Below, piece by piece: positions 24,257 to 37,448 of a stretch of 64,000 nucleotides of DNA. The stretch lies in NCBI GenBank assembly GCA_007922225.1, contig ML679966.1:33091383-33155382 (forward strand), written 5' to 3'. This stretch comes from Emydura subglobosa. Lineage: Eukaryota; Chordata; Testudines; Chelidae. The stretch's first letter is position 1, and each line of letters opens with the position of its first letter. The translations under genes and the position numbers were made by a program. The notes under the pieces are model-generated. The model was given only the letters and a program-made list of their open reading frames with translations. It ran no database searches and was not told the origin of the DNA.

Positions 24257-24669
24257 CTGGAGGGATGAATTGGAGAGAGTGAGTAAAGATATTGGGTAGA
24301 AAAACATGTCATGACAAGCTACCAACTATTGCTGGAAACTAGCACTCCTAGCTGAGAATTTGAAGATGGAAAAAAAAATACCCTATTCATCTTCTTTATA
24401 TGAAAGAAACATGCATTACATGCACTACATTTTCCTTAGACAAAATAAAAATATATTAAATTACGGCAAGCAAACTATTGCCAAAGTCATGCCATAAAAG
24501 TCACAATAGCAATAGTAAAGTTTCTTACAAACACTCTTTGCTCAGACGGAAATGACAGAGGAGCCATTCTTAAAGCAAAAGATCCTAAACTCAATTGTAT
24601 GCAGAGAGATCAGGAAAAGAGATTCCTCTAGAAGAATTTCTTAAATTAATCAATGTAACAATACTAATG

Positions 24670-25035
24670 TTTCACAGCTGCACTGAGACCTTCCTCCTGA
24701 AGGATGCCAAAGCACTTTACAAAAAGCATACATACAGCAGCCATGAAATACTGCCTCTTGTGATGTGGAGGGCAGCAGCCATAGCAAACTGCATAACAAC
24801 TAGCAGTAGAAAGAAAATTTTGGCTAGGGACACTGGATCATATGCCTTATCTTACAAAAAAGTGCCATAGGAACTTCTAATGTTCCTAGAGAACAGGCAA
24901 GTTCTGGACTTCTAAGGTCTCTTCTCAGAGGCCCACTCACAGACCGTAGTACACTATCTACTGTACAGAAGGTTGCATGGCTGAATCAACCCCTCCTGTA
25001 TTTGAACCTGTGGTTCCAGGCAGTCTAATGGTTTC
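24670..25035. repeat. Possible old SINE/MITE-like repeat
   Basis: Phrases such as gatgccaaagcactttacaa and ggctagggacactggatc recall a widespread vertebrate interspersed repeat, but the copy is heavily decayed and the family is not certain. Confidence 0.3.
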
Positions 25036-25194
25036 AAACCTGGAAAACAAAAGACTCTTCAGTGAATTTAGTAAAATTAAGAGGTTTGAGACCAAATGAC
25101 CTAGTTTTGAATGTGCAGTCACTGTAACATCAACACTTGTATCAGGCTTAGAAATAGGCAAGAAAATGGTGTTAATTTTTAATATTTATTTTTT

Positions 25195-25940
25195 TCACCA
25201 CAGAAACATAGGAATTGCCACATCAGATCAGATCAATAGTCCGCCTAAATTAGTATCCTGTCTTGGAGAATGGCCAGTACCAAATTTCAAGTGTATGGAG
25301 CGAAAACCCATAATGAGAAATTTTGTAATAACTTGTCTATGGGAGAAGCTTCCTCCTAACCACAGGCAACTTTTGATTGGCTTATGTCCTGTATCAGAGG
25401 CTGATATGCCTATAATTTTTATTCTAGCTGAGTAACTGCAGATGATAGTCTTATATTAATGGAATTGTCCAGTTCTTTTTTGAATCTGACAAAGGTCTTT
25501 TTTTTTATTGTATCTTCTTTTAGTGAGTTCCACAGGTTAATTATGTATTGTGTAAATTAATGTTTTGTTTTATCAGCTGTAAATGTTACCTTTCAACTTC
25601 ATTAAATGTACCCTTAGTTCTTATATTATGAGAAAGGTTATTAACAGGAGGGTCCAATTTACCATCTCTATATTTTGTGTGCCTCTGACACATCACCTCT
25701 AATTTGCCTCTTCTCGATACTAAACAGCCCTGATCTTTTTAATCTCAGCTCACATATGGAAGTCTTTCCATGCAACTAATCATTTTTCATGGTCCTTCTC
25801 TGGACCTCTTTTTCTTCTGCTCTGTCACTTTTGAAAAGGAGTGACCAAAATTTAACATGCTGTTTAAAGTAAGGTCATACATACTGTATCAACAATGCAT
25901 ATAATGACATCATGATATTTTCAGTATTATTCTCCTCAAA
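25195..25940 (-). mobile_element. Old CR1 LINE 3' part
   Basis: Read on the minus strand this is the CR1 3' untranslated end and part of the RT C-terminus. On the plus strand it shows atcagatcagatcaatagtc, later tagtgagttccacaggttaa and cacatcacctctaatttgcc. It is much more diverged than the CR1 at 42.8 kb, so it is older. Confidence 0.8.
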
Positions 25941-28470
25941 TTTCATTTGTTTTTGGGGAGATAAAAAGGTTAATTTTTGTTTCTCTGCCTGATCATTCAA
26001 CTAAATAGTGAGAATGAAGTGCGTATGTATTTTAGAAGGGTGTGTGCGTATATGTGTGTGCACGCGTTCTTCAGAGAGAAGTTGCAAAATCAGTTGCCTG
26101 TGTGGCAAGTGCTGGAAACTACAGTGAATAATGGGAGTTACCTTTTGTAAAGTCAAATGGCATCTGCATATTCCTTTCAGATAGTCGCAGAAATCTAGTC
26201 CGTTATTTTACTTGTGACAGTAACAGTTGTTGACAGTCACTGGACTCACTTAGAATGAGAGCAATCTGAACTCTATTTCTGGGCCCACCTGAAATGTGAC
26301 ACACTGTAGAACAAAGAGATTTAATTTTATACAAATGGTCTGAAATCAACTAGCTATATTATGACCCAGCAGTAATTTGTTTCCTTTTAGATTTGCTGCT
26401 TCACCGAACAAGGTTACTACTTTGTGTTGATTCAAATCACATTTGAACAGTTGCCCGCCATTGTTTACTTATTTGGCCTCAATCTTCTCAATTCCAGAGT
26501 TTTCTGCTCTGCTTATTTTCTGATGACAGTCAGGGCAGTGAAAATAATAAAATATATTTTAAAGGTTTGGGTCTAGTTAGCTGAATCATTGCAGTATTTC
26601 TGCCTTCAACATGTCTCCACTCCCCACAACCTCACCTCCCCCCCCAAAAAAAACAAAAACAAAAACCACCTTCTCTCAAAGGAGACAGTTTCCAATAACT
26701 GCTGCAAGACATTCAATTTTAATTTTGGGGGAACAATTAAAATGCAGTTAACATGTCAAATAGATGACTGAAGCCAATAACAGTGCTGATGTTAGCTCTT
26801 TGCAATATAGCAAGAAAAAAAAAAACCAGCAGACAATTTACAGGAGCAATAATGGTGCCTTTCGCGGTTCCAATAAAATGTCTCCCTTATTAGGGGCTTG
26901 GTAATGGAATATAGAGCCTTTTTCTACTTCTATGTCACTAGTTCAAATCTGGTCTTGGTAGTAGTGACCAAGGTTAACATTTGCTGGCTGTTTGGCAGTC
27001 TGTGTGAAATGAGTTGGTGGTTTATATATTGTTCTTAGTTAACAGCCATCCACATCAAAATGGAGACAAATCACTACCCTAGTTGTCAGAGCCAACAGAA
27101 AGGCAAAGGAAGCAATGGGTAGAAAAGAACAAGAATGAGGCTCACTGTCAAAGAAGTGAGGAAGCTTGTTCTGATACTACAATCGCTCTCTCTACTTTGT
27201 ATTAAACCAGTACTTCAGTCTCCAGGACTTTCAATCTAGCACCTTCCATGAATATTAAACTCACTTAAAAGTAAACCGAAATAATAGTGGTGTAACAAGA
27301 CTTGCAAGAATAGGTAAGGGACTCCCTTCCTGATTCCACCCCCAACACTTCACCCAGAATGTCCTATCACTCCCCACTCACCCCATGACACAGGAGCTAA
27401 ATCTGAGTGAGTGGCATTGTGACCCCATGTGCCAAGTGACGTGTCAGAGCATCTGGTTTGAATTCCATAGCGTTCTGGACCTTGGCCTGACTGTACCACT
27501 TGCACTGCTGTAGCTATGCCACTGTAAAATATTTCCTTCCTCTCTGCAAAATGCCATTAACTCAAATACTGGGATGACAGTGCACAAAATGATGGAAATA
27601 CCTAGTGACACCAGTCATGAGAAAATTTGATTTCCTCAAAAATCTATTGCTGCCAGTATGTTCTTTGTGCCATAGACCTGCTTGATCAAACAACCAAAGT
27701 CGCTAGAAAACACTTGCAAATAAAAATATGTAATCTCCAAATCTTGGAAGGGCAGCTCTGTATGTGCAGGGCTTGAAGGATCATGCCTTTTGTTGCTGCA
27801 GAAGTGCTATGTTCTGTTCACTTTGCCTTATTAAAGGGGAACCATACTGCACAGAAGTTGAAATCATACATGATAGATCACGAAGTGGACTCAATAACAG
27901 CCATCTTAATTCTTTACAAAAACTGGTTCAACATGTTCCCCTTGCTGTACATGACCTTCTTCAAAGACTTCCACTTTCAAAATAAAGCATAATGATCCAC
28001 GTAATAATAAAAAGGTGATAAATTTGGTGCTCTTCACAAAGCAGGGACGTGTGTTATATACTTAGACAAGAAAATTAAAATAGCTGATTAGTATTAACTA
28101 GAATAGAAAATGGAGATGAGGACCCCCAATATCAATAAATCTTATATTAATCAGATTGGAAGATGTTATAACAAACATATGATTACAATGTGAGTTTGAA
28201 ATCCTGGGCTGTAAATTGCACTTGAACTTAGAACATTTATCACAGGGAAAATTTCATTAGCTGGATTTTGTTTAATATTTACAGAAAAAGACACGTCATA
28301 TACAATGTGTATGCACTATTCAAACCAATAAATTACTGCTATCATTGAGCAAGGGTGTACTTAATTTGCAAAGGTTGAAGCAGATTCTAGAAAAATAGTT
28401 TATTAGAATTTTCCAAGGGAAAGTAAACAGACATTCTGCCTTTTTAAGAGCTTCAGGAAGCAATTAAATG
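25941..28470. other. CORIN intron, unassigned
   Basis: No exon. A TG/CG-rich microsatellite (tgtgtgcgtatatgtgtgtg) is at 26041-26066. Several open frames around 27.8 kb overlap in two frames and have no signature. Confidence 0.35.
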
Positions 28471-28519
28471 TTTAAAAGTGAATCATATATTTCTAATCCT
28501 TGCATATACCCAAGTTAAA

Positions 28520-28765
28520 TCTCAGTCCACTAGTATGAATCCGTTTCTTTATAGCTTCCACCTAATGTTCTTCCACCTAATGTTTCTATTTCTATCTATT
28601 AATGTGTTCAAAGTTCTTCCTAAATCAGTGTCATCTGTGAATCTAATCAAATATAAATTTACTACTCAGTCCATATTTTTAATAGCTACACTGAACATTG
28701 CAAACTCCAATGCTAGCCCTGTGGAACCTTCCCTTGATAAAATTCATTCTCTGTTTATGGTCTAA
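28520..28765 (-). mobile_element. Old CR1 LINE fragment
   Basis: Minus-strand CR1 interior. On the plus strand it shows tcatctgtgaatctaatcaa and tagccctgtggaaccttccc, matching the RT region of older CR1 groups. It is short and diverged. Confidence 0.55.
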
Positions 28766-28769
28766 GATA

Positions 28770-29690
28770 GGACAGAAAAACTTGAGACATTTATGAAAAT
28801 AGTTCTACTAATTTAAGTTTTTGTTAAGCTATTTTTAAACAACCTACATTTTGTGACTAAAGCTAGTATTATTATTAAAATTATTTCAATCGCAATACTG
28901 CCCCAATTTGCTAGATAGGCAGAAAGACAATCCTGAAGAGCATATCACGTAATTGTTGCTCCTTTATTTTAAAAAAACACAACTACTAATTCTGGCTTTT
29001 AAAAATTGGGATAACTTTTTTTTAAATTATTTTTTGGTTATCAAACACACATGTGGATATGCTTCAGCATGTCACTCTAATAACCCTTCCTGATCCGCTA
29101 AGGTTCATGATCTAATTCTGTATCTATGCCATGTGCATTATTCTAAATTTCCACTTTGAATTATTATTAGCTTGTACTAGAAAATTGATCGCTAGGCAAA
29201 GAAACATTGTCCATTTGCCAATCTTAGAGGAACAGCTCTAGATAGCCTCCCAGTGTCATATTGTAGGAAACCATAGGACACATACAGTAATTTTCTATAC
29301 AGTCTTCTTTCAATACAGCCTTTAATATATTGGACCTTATTGAAATTTATTGGATGAGAAAACCAGAAAAATCCAGATAAACTAAGAAGCATTTGAGTTT
29401 GTACATAAAAAAACTGATGGGGCAAAACTGGACTATATTTCTATGTACTTGATGTCCAATTTTGGAAAAGTGACCATCACATTCAAATCTGGTCTTTCAT
29501 TAGTTAATATTAGGTAGAGTGCTTATATTGAAGTGATTTTATCTAATATATAATACAGGATTAGTGCAATATACAGCCTTATAAATATTCTATATAAAGT
29601 TTAAAATACAAAACTTAATTGAAATGCTATTCTTTTATCTATGTCATTAAATATTTCAAAACCCTCTCATGTATATAAAAGAAGTACATT
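28770..29690. other. CORIN intron, unassigned
   Basis: AT-rich, with no exon or clear repeat seen. Confidence 0.3.
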
Positions 29691-29844
29691 CCTTTCACTT
29701 TGCAAAATATGGGTCCAATCCTGATCCTGCCAAAGTAAAAGGCAAAACTTCCTTTGATTTCAATGGAAGCAGAGTTGGCCTTTAAGAAAGATCCATATAG
29801 TGTTTAAACTAGTCAAGAATCCAGTTGGGGAGCAGTCACGTTAC

Positions 29845-30076
29845 CTGCAGGGTGGGATACGCTGATTCGTTTGAGGGTCACATTTTGGTACCAAGATTGT
29901 ACAGGCAAAAAACATAAGATACTTGTAGCAGTTAGTCTGAACCAAGGCTGGAAAAAGGGAAGACTCCCAGCTGATGGAGGCTTCCTTCTGAGTCCTATGG
30001 CCCAAGTAGTTTGGGTAGTTAGTATAGTTGTAAGGCAGGTTCATGCAGAGTTCCAGAGTAATTGGTTCACATTGAC
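29845..30076 (-). CDS. CORIN: CORIN exon: frizzled domain 2, first part
   Basis: This 232-bp exon, phase 1 in and phase 2 out, encodes the first two thirds of frizzled domain 2. It starts QCEPITLELCMNLPYNYT and includes TQKEASISWESSLFPALVQ, NCYKYLMFFACTILVPKC and a final IPPC. Frizzled domains are helical cysteine-rich modules, and in corin this one contributes to pro-ANP recognition. The cysteine spacing (QCEPI, ELCMNL, TNCYKY, FACTI, PKC, PPC) fits the family. NYT after LPY is a possible glycosylation site. The acceptor is ttctttcacaag (AG at 30078-30077) and the donor is gtaacg at 29844. The split last codon (AG plus G) restores Arg of the RALCEHS motif in the next exon. Confidence 0.97.
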
Positions 30077-30584
30077 CTTGTGAAAGAAAAGAACATACAT
30101 TCTGTAAAGCTGGATGAAATCCAAACTAAATAATTACAAGATTCTCATTATTTAAACTGGTAATACTCTCTCTGACCTCCTAAAATCGATCACATTTTAC
30201 GTAGCCCAACAGCCCAACAGGTGGAGTTTTATAAAGTGGCCAGCAGCCTCTCTAATCTGTAATACAAAGATGTAGTTTATGAAAACTACAGGTCCTTGAG
30301 TGCAATGGTCCATATGAGACTAGTCATGTCAGCAAGGGAAGGAGGCTTTGATCCCTACATAGCTAATCAGTTAATCACAGCTTACATATTTATACATACT
30401 AAGGTCTTTCTCCATGGTAACTTTTGGACACTCAATTATAAAAGGGTTCAAATAAACTATTACATGAGCTAATTCTTTTTAGCTAAGAACTCTTTCAAAA
30501 CCAAGAGTTTTATATACAATTATCAAAATACAGCACAGATTGGAAGGTGTTTTGTCAACATTCCCCCACCCCAAATTAACAGGG

Positions 30585-31145
30585 GTGATAAACAGGAAAA
30601 AGAATATTATATCTATTTCACTGTACCCAGAAGCCCCCATTGGACTAGGCACTGTACAAACATGTAGTCAGAAGCCCCCACCAGCTTACAGTTTAAGACA
30701 AGTGAATGTAATTAACAAAACAGAAAGATAGGTGGGGGAGAACAAGGGTAACAACAAGTATGCATGGTTATGCAGGCCAGCTATATGTACAATTATCAGG
30801 TTTTGAGGGTTCTTATAACATAAATAGGGCTGGTCAGAGGATTATAAATATTTCCTATGAAAAACTGTGAAAGAAATGCAGAATATGCATTTAAAAAATC
30901 AAGAAAGTTTCAATCTTTTATCAAAACAAAAGGAAAAATATTTAAAAAAATTAAAAACAAAAAATTCATTTTAATTCACATTGAGATTAAAGTTTTCATT
31001 TAGAATTGAATCAAAATGAACTTTTTGTTTCATTTAAATGAAATTTTTTAAACACAAAAATTTTCCAGGAAGAATTTTGTATCATTTGAAAACCCGTATT
31101 TCACTGGAAAAAAGTTTTGATAGAAAATCATTTGATCAGCTCTAT
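30585..31145. repeat. SINE-like fragment followed by an AT-rich MITE
   Basis: Bases 30600-30710 carry ggactaggcactgtacaaac and agcttacagtttaaga, a common sauropsid SINE-like repeat. Bases 30826-31145 form an A/T-rich MITE that starts agggctggtcagagg and ends gatcagctctataaa, with long tracts of oligo-A in the left half and oligo-T in the right half. Confidence 0.5.
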
Positions 31146-32990
31146 AAACAAACAAGATAAATTAATAAATTAGTAATCTCCACTGGCTGCATGTCTAGCC
31201 ATTATCAGTTGACAATTTACTGTATGTATCTTATATAAGTGAGCCTTGAGGAGAGATTTGAAACAAGATTCAGTAGTATCTGATAATCTTGCCTGGCTTG
31301 ACAGTCCCTAGTGCAACCTTCTTTAGCAGTCACCTCTCTAATATAAGAAACTCAAGGCTCAGCTGATAGTAGAAATTCCTGAGATCTAGTTTTGGTCTGT
31401 GTGGGAGCTTGATGCCCTACCTTCATTCAGTTGTGTGTTGTGCCATGCAATATACTCTGTTTAGGCTGCTCCCAACTTTGGAGCATGCCAGGTTGCCCAT
31501 TATGTCCTGACTCGGGTGCGTACTAGCACAAGTTAATAGTATTTCTAAATTAGTAAATACATACAACTGAAACCATACTTGTTGCTACTGGAGTTAAGTT
31601 GTTTTTCTGATGAGCCTAGATGGGAATCAGTGGCAAAAGTTGATGACTCCCATGTGGACACAGAATTCATGGCAATCGTAACATAGAATTCTCTATTTTG
31701 TATTTAAATGATAAACTACAACATTTAGCAGATTTACGATTTTTTTTCTCATCCTCAGCTGCACGCACAATAAATTTTATGTTCCAAAATTAAAACATAG
31801 CTCAGATTGAGAACTGACAGTAATTAGGACATAAAATCAGCCTGGAAACCTCTCAAGCCATATTTAATCACATGATGTTAAGGAGAAAATACTGCCTGAA
31901 AATGTAAATATTTATAGCATGCATGGCAAGAATACCGAGAAAAGGGAGGTGGAGGTTGAATCCAATTCCAAGTTCTCTTTAAGGTTCTCAACAGTGGATG
32001 GTCTGGGATGAGATTGTTTTGTGGAAATGAGATAGATAAAAAGCACTGAAATCTATTTTCTTTATGCACCTAGACAGCACATTCTTGATTGCATGAAAGT
32101 GTCTTTCTTGGGCTCTGCATGCTTATTCATCTTACTGTTGATTCTCTGCATATTTGCTGCTTACTATTATTCATTCACCATAAAACTGCCTCACAGCTTA
32201 ACTGATTCTTTGCATTATTTATTAACAGTATAATTGATTGACTCATGGCATAGCTGCTAATTACTCATGGCCAGTCATGTCTCACCTGTTGCTCTCTCTG
32301 TTTCCTTTCTCTTCTCCATACCCCTCTTTCATTTCTGACATTTACTCATATAATCAGTTCATATACCCACCCCCCACACAAACACACTCCTCTGTCACTT
32401 CTTCCTTCCCTCCAGCAACATCCACCCCAGTCCCTTTTCTACCTTCCTCTCCTCCTGCTACTTCTGGAATACCCTCTCCATCTATGTCTTCACCTTCTGG
32501 TCCCTCCATCTCCTGGCTCTCTGAGAAACCCACTTTCTGGCACTGCCTCTGCCACTTCTCTTTCTTATAGGGGATTCTCCTTGCACACACTCTATACCCT
32601 GAATATACAACTGAATTTCTTCATATTGTTGAAATGTGTGCATTTCTTTTCACAGTGTTCCTTTTTCAGGTATCGGCATCTTTTTTATGCATTGAGATTT
32701 GGAATGAGTTTGTGATTCTTCATTTTGAAAGTCAGATAAACTAATATAGGTTGCAAATGCAAGTAAATGTAAACTTTCTATGAGTTTATATGATACAAAT
32801 TTAATCTAGGCTGAAAGTATATTCATGTTGTTCCATCACAGTGTGATTGTCTTCTCGACATGCTTGTGTAATTCCCATTAGTATTAATAGGATTTCTACT
32901 CATGTTCAGAAGAAATAGAAATTAAAACTAGAAAAAGATCAATTAGATCATTCAGTCCATCACCCAGTTGTTCAGTTCAATTTTACAGGA
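31146..32990. other. CORIN intron, with a C/T-rich stretch
   Basis: No exon. Bases 32280-32580 on the plus strand are strongly pyrimidine-rich, which yields Pro/Ser/Thr-rich open frames on both strands that I regard as compositional artefacts. Confidence 0.4.
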
Positions 32991-33000
32991 TTCTAGTAAT

Positions 33001-35048
33001 CAGGGTGGACAGATTTAAATCACCAGTTTTAATCAAGGTTTAAATCAGCAAGCTGGAAACCTTGATTAAAATCATAAGTTTAAATCTTGTTTTGCATTTG
33101 AGCCTTTTAGTTATTTTCCTAAAGAAAAGTTAATTCTCATTGGTAGGTAACCATTAGAACACATTGACTTGCAATTTAATATAGCTTTTATACTAAATTT
33201 GGTGCTTCTTTTTGCTAACCAGGAAATACACTATCTATTGTAGCCGGAAGGGGTAGTCTCCCTCTGAGAAGGACCCAGAGGGGGAGCCAGACCCCCCCCT
33301 GGCTGGTAAAGCCCCAAAGGAAAACTCCTGACTGGAAGCAGGTGGGCGGGTCCAGGCCTTTAGAAGCCCCAGCGACACCACCTGACCGGAAGCAGGGGGG
33401 CGGAGCCAGGCTTTTAAAACCCAGGCCTGCGAGCCCAGTTAGGAGAGGACGGCTGAGGGAGAAGGTTGCCTCTCCCCCTGATCTCCCAGCTAAGGCCAGG
33501 CCAGAGACCCATGCTGACAGGGAGTGGCCGGTCTTACCCCTAGCCTGGGAGCCGGAGGAGGGTCCACTGGAGTTTCCCACTGCCTGGGAGCTGGAGGAGG
33601 GCCTACCTGAGAGCCGGAGGAGGGCTGGCTGGAGCAGTACAGAGCGTGGGATCTGGAGAACCTACCGGCCCTGCCCGTGGCCTAGGAGCCAAAGGACCTG
33701 GAAGAGCTGCCCTCCGTGGAGGAACCCATGGAGTTGCCAGAGCTGCCACCCATGGATGAGGAGGGCCTCGTAGGACTACCACGCACCAGCAACCCAAAGG
33801 AGGCAGGTACCGGAGGTTTTGGGGAGGAAGAAGCCCAGGGACAGCCATAAGTTTGCGGCTGAGTCTGGGGCAACCCAGGTGGTGTGTTGTGGCAGGAACC
33901 CCGCTGACTCTGTGGCAAATGCTTTTTGTCACTGCAAGGGCCCTGGGCTGGGATGCAGTGGAGACGGGTGGGCCTGTGTCCCCCACCTCCCTTCCCTAGC
34001 AGCCCCAAGAGAGCCTCATCCTCCATACCGCTCCAGAGAGCGGGTGCTGGCCAGCCTATTGGCTGGCCCTGCCTGAGGGCCAGGCAAAAGATTGCTTGCC
34101 TGGGAAAAGGGCTTGAGACTGCTACCGGCAGGAAATAGCTGGGAGGGATGGTCCTCCTCTGAGAAGGACCCAGGGGGAGAACCCCAGATACTGCCCCCTC
34201 TCACAGGGGCTCATCCACACTATACACTTATTTAAGTAATTATATAGCTTAATTTATATTTTTTCAGATTCTTAATCTCTACATTTTGTATTATGTTAGA
34301 AAATGGTGTATGATATACTGATTAATTTTTTGCTTGTGATTTGTATCAGATTCTTTGGATAGAAATTCAAAAAAATGACGAATGGACAAAAGGAGCATTT
34401 TCTTTTTAATTAAATAAAAGTACCTTCAATCTTCTGGATAAAGAAGAAAAAAGTTTATCAAAATACCTTTTGCACTGAAAACTAACAGATATATTAACAA
34501 AGGAAGAATTATATATAGTTAGTGAACGGATCTGAGTCTTGATGGTCACTCCCTTTCAGGATTTTAGAACGAGTAGATCTTATCTTCTGACACCTAGTTT
34601 TTATTCATAGATTGGAAGCAGACACCAAGCTTTCCTGCTCTTTTAACTACCAATTGGTGTCTTAGCTTTGTTTAACTAAGCATTGAAGTGAACTAATTGA
34701 ATAAACTGAAATGAAGAAAATATTCTCTCTGCACCTGCAGAAGAATCTACTTCTGTCAAAAGTTGGCTTAGCATTTCTGCAAACTCTGGTTCCAGATGCT
34801 TATCCAGTGATTTCCACCAGTTCAGTGGGCTTGACTTTCTTTAAAACTTGGCAGTAAATATATACTGTTTATTATTATATGTTCTATTTATTTAAATGAT
34901 TTAATAAATTATAAACTTAGGCCTCAAAATAGGTTGTTAATTTCCAATTTAATTTTAAATAGGGTTATTTTTTCAAATAAACCTGATTTTAATTTAAATT
35001 TAAAAATCTGAATTGGATTTTTTAAATCATCTGTTTTTATTCCCCCTG
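33001..35048. mobile_element. hAT-type non-autonomous DNA transposon with nested LTR
   Basis: The ends are inverted: left CAGGGTGGACAGATTTAAAT, right (read inward) CAGGGGGAATAAAAACAGAT. The flanks are a perfect 8-bp duplication, CTAGTAAT (32993-33000 and 35049-35056), the hAT hallmark. The terminal regions are rich in tttaaatca motifs on both sides. Without the nested LTR the element is about 1.06 kb and I see no transposase, so it is non-autonomous. Confidence 0.85.
33239..34219. mobile_element. GC-rich solo LTR-like element inside the hAT copy
   Basis: A sharp GC-rich island in AT-rich DNA. It starts TGTAGCCGG, ends CATCCACA, and has a perfect 4-bp duplication CTAT (33235-33238 and 34220-34223). 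The block ctctgagaaggaccca occurs near both ends (33260 and 34157). Long GC-rich open frames occur on both strands without domain signatures, so I treat them as non-coding. The first seven bases equal those of the LTR at 7633, but the bodies differ. A Ty3/gypsy or ERV LTR is most likely. Confidence 0.7.
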
Positions 35049-35212
35049 CTAGTAATAGAACCATATTGCTTCCTTTTGAAATATATTCTATACTTTAATA
35101 GATCTGGCTACTAGGAAATAAACCCTTATTTTTAGTATTATCTAAGCACAAACTAATGAGCCAGGGACAAAGTAATAAAATCCCTTGCATTTGTCATTTT
35201 AAGCCAGAAATA

Positions 35213-35295
35213 TCATAGAAATGCAGGACTTGGAGAGAGCTTGAGGGGTCACCTAGTCCAGCCTCCAGCACTGAGGCAGGACCAGGATAACTTTA
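35213..35295 (-). mobile_element. CR1 LINE 3' tail fragment
   Basis: On the plus strand it reads tcatagaaatgcaggacttg, then gtcacctagtccagcctcca and actgaggcaggaccagg, the inverted last 80 bp of a CR1. Confidence 0.75.
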
Positions 35296-35299
35296 AAAA

Positions 35300-37270
35300 T
35301 GTTTTTAAAATATACAATAAAATAAGTTGCCGGGGCCTTCATCCACTAACAAAATATTAGGCCCAGATATGAATAAAAGCATTAATTATATTAGATATGA
35401 GGATGTCTGATACGGCAGTAACATCTCCATCAGCTCCCTTCGATATATTCTCAAAAGAAGTGTATAGAACATCTGTACTGCCATTATAAAGCCAGGGCTA
35501 CTTTACAATGTCAGTCTAAATTGGATTTGAAATTGGAAATTATGAAGACCTGAGGGCATTCAATCCATACTGATTGCTATGAAATGGTAGCCCTTGCTCT
35601 TACTATTTTCCAAAGTTACTGCACAGACGGCAGTCATGTTTACATGGGAATGAAGCCTGCAACAGGTTATTCTTCTTTTTAAAGTTTCTTTAAAGTAAAA
35701 CTGGTTAGAAATAAAGAAAATACTTGATCAAAACCATTTTTGTCCACTCTAAAAATAAACCAATGCACATATTCCAAAAATGTCTTATTGAGACCAGCTA
35801 TCCATATAATATGTTTCATCCTGATTAAATTTGAAATTGTCAGACTAGTAAACTCATAGCCCAGGGTTTACATCTAAAGCCTGAAACTCTCTCAGCTGTA
35901 GCATATGAAAGCTATACCACACTACTTATGACCAAAGAACAGCTGAGAAACAACAGCTCAAACTAATAATGTGCCTGTTCTTAGGAAAACTATATCTTGA
36001 GAGCCGAATTCAGCACAGCTCAATAAACAGACCTTTTGCAGGAGGTCTCCATGTTTCTCAAAGTCATGGAACACAGGCACTACTGCTACCACCAGCAGCT
36101 GGAGAGAGCTGGGACCAGACACTGCTGCAATAATGCTGCTGTGACGCAGCCCTTCTTATACGCCATAAACCATTAAACATAAAATTGAGACAATTTATCA
36201 ATCATGCCATATGCTACAAGGTCATATCTGGCTAACATTGCTGTATGCTCCAAGCAATTCTGCAATAATTAATAAGATCTTTAGGACTGACATTCCCAAA
36301 TCCCCCAGGCTTTCTCCTACATGATCTGCCAAAGTCAATATACTCACTTCAGGGTGAACTCTGTGAAGTGATGAACACCCTTAGCTCCCATTGTCTTCAA
36401 TTAAGTTAAGGGCATTCAATATCTTGCATAATCAGACTTGATAGACTATACAAAAGAGGTTTGGGGAGGGAGTGGAAGGGGCTACAGTTAACTGCATTGA
36501 ATCTGAAGTCTGATACCAAGATGATATGAAAATCATTATCACCTTCTCTACGAAACTGATATCCAAACATGGCCAAAGTGGTACCCCTTCAATAGCTCAT
36601 TTACTAGTGAAATAAAAATTCCAACCTGAATTTATGAGCTAAATTCCAAATGTTCTTTTATACCTGTTCATCTGACTCAAGATGATTTTGCTGCTCCCTG
36701 TAAACAAATCACTGGTGACAATAAATCAAGACCTTTCTTTAAAACTTCTCTCCAAACCATAGTACCCAACTGAACTCTTCTACAAGCATGCCTCACTTGG
36801 CCTATTTTAACAGCTGTCCAGAGTCAGTCTTAATATTGTATTATACCAGTTTAATATTGTCCTTACGTTTGGCAACCATTTAAGGTACATACTTGCTATA
36901 TACTACAATATATAACTGGACTGTATTTTGTCTGGGGAGACGTGGATTCATGAGTCATGCTATGCTTTGTTTCTTTTATGCACATTTTAGTGTTCTTTAA
37001 CTTTATTTAAACGAATTGCGACAATGAACACCCACACAGAAGAACAAAGCAAGGGAAATACGCTGAGAAAAAAACCTTAGGGTCAAATGTTATTATGTTA
37101 AAAAGTGCATGCCATCATAATCATGAGTCAAGATAATAGATTTGTTTCTGGTTTGGCTTAACCAAGACCATTTCAACAGCTTAACAGTTAGACTTGCAAC
37201 CATTAATAATCAAATTAAATTGAAATGAAAAGATTCTTTCCTTCTCTATTCTGCAGCACATCTTCATATA
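35300..37270. other. CORIN intron, unassigned
   Basis: AT-rich, with no exon or clear repeat recognised. Confidence 0.3.
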
Positions 37271-37340
37271 TTCAATGACTGTGAAAGCTCTGGTAACGTG
37301 CAGTGAGACAATAACAGCAGGAAACACATGCTTTACTTAC

Positions 37341-37448
37341 TACAGTTTGTCTGGCTGTTGTTCATGTCACAGAGAGAAGAGGTGCCACAAGAATCAGGGC
37401 AGGAAGTATCAAAACATCTCTGGTCCCCTTCCTGACATGGTGTCTGAC
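37341..37448 (-). CDS. CORIN: CORIN exon: cysteine-rich connector between LDLa4 and frizzled 2
   Basis: This 108-bp exon, phase 1 to 1, reads QTPCQEGDQRCFDTSCPDSC, then GTSSLCDMNNSQTNC. It has an LDLa-like size and six cysteines but lacks the acidic SDE calcium motif, so it is a degenerate LDLa-like connector. Human corin has a very similar segment just before frizzled 2, usually left unannotated as a domain. NNS is a possible glycosylation sequon. The acceptor has a perfect pyrimidine tract (ttttttcttcag, AG at 37450-37449) and the donor is gtaagt at 37340. A Penelope-like element with its target duplication begins 127 nt upstream of the acceptor in transcript terms. Confidence 0.94.

Noticed and set aside
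32238..32590. Ser/Pro-rich 110-codon frame and an acidic frame opposite it
   Set aside because: Low-complexity result of a pyrimidine tract. No homologue is recognised.
33342..33773. 143-codon GC-rich open frame (and overlapping ones on the minus strand)
   Set aside because: The frames are open on both strands because of GC bias inside an LTR-like element. They are rich in Pro, Arg and Glu with no domain, so a real protein is unlikely.
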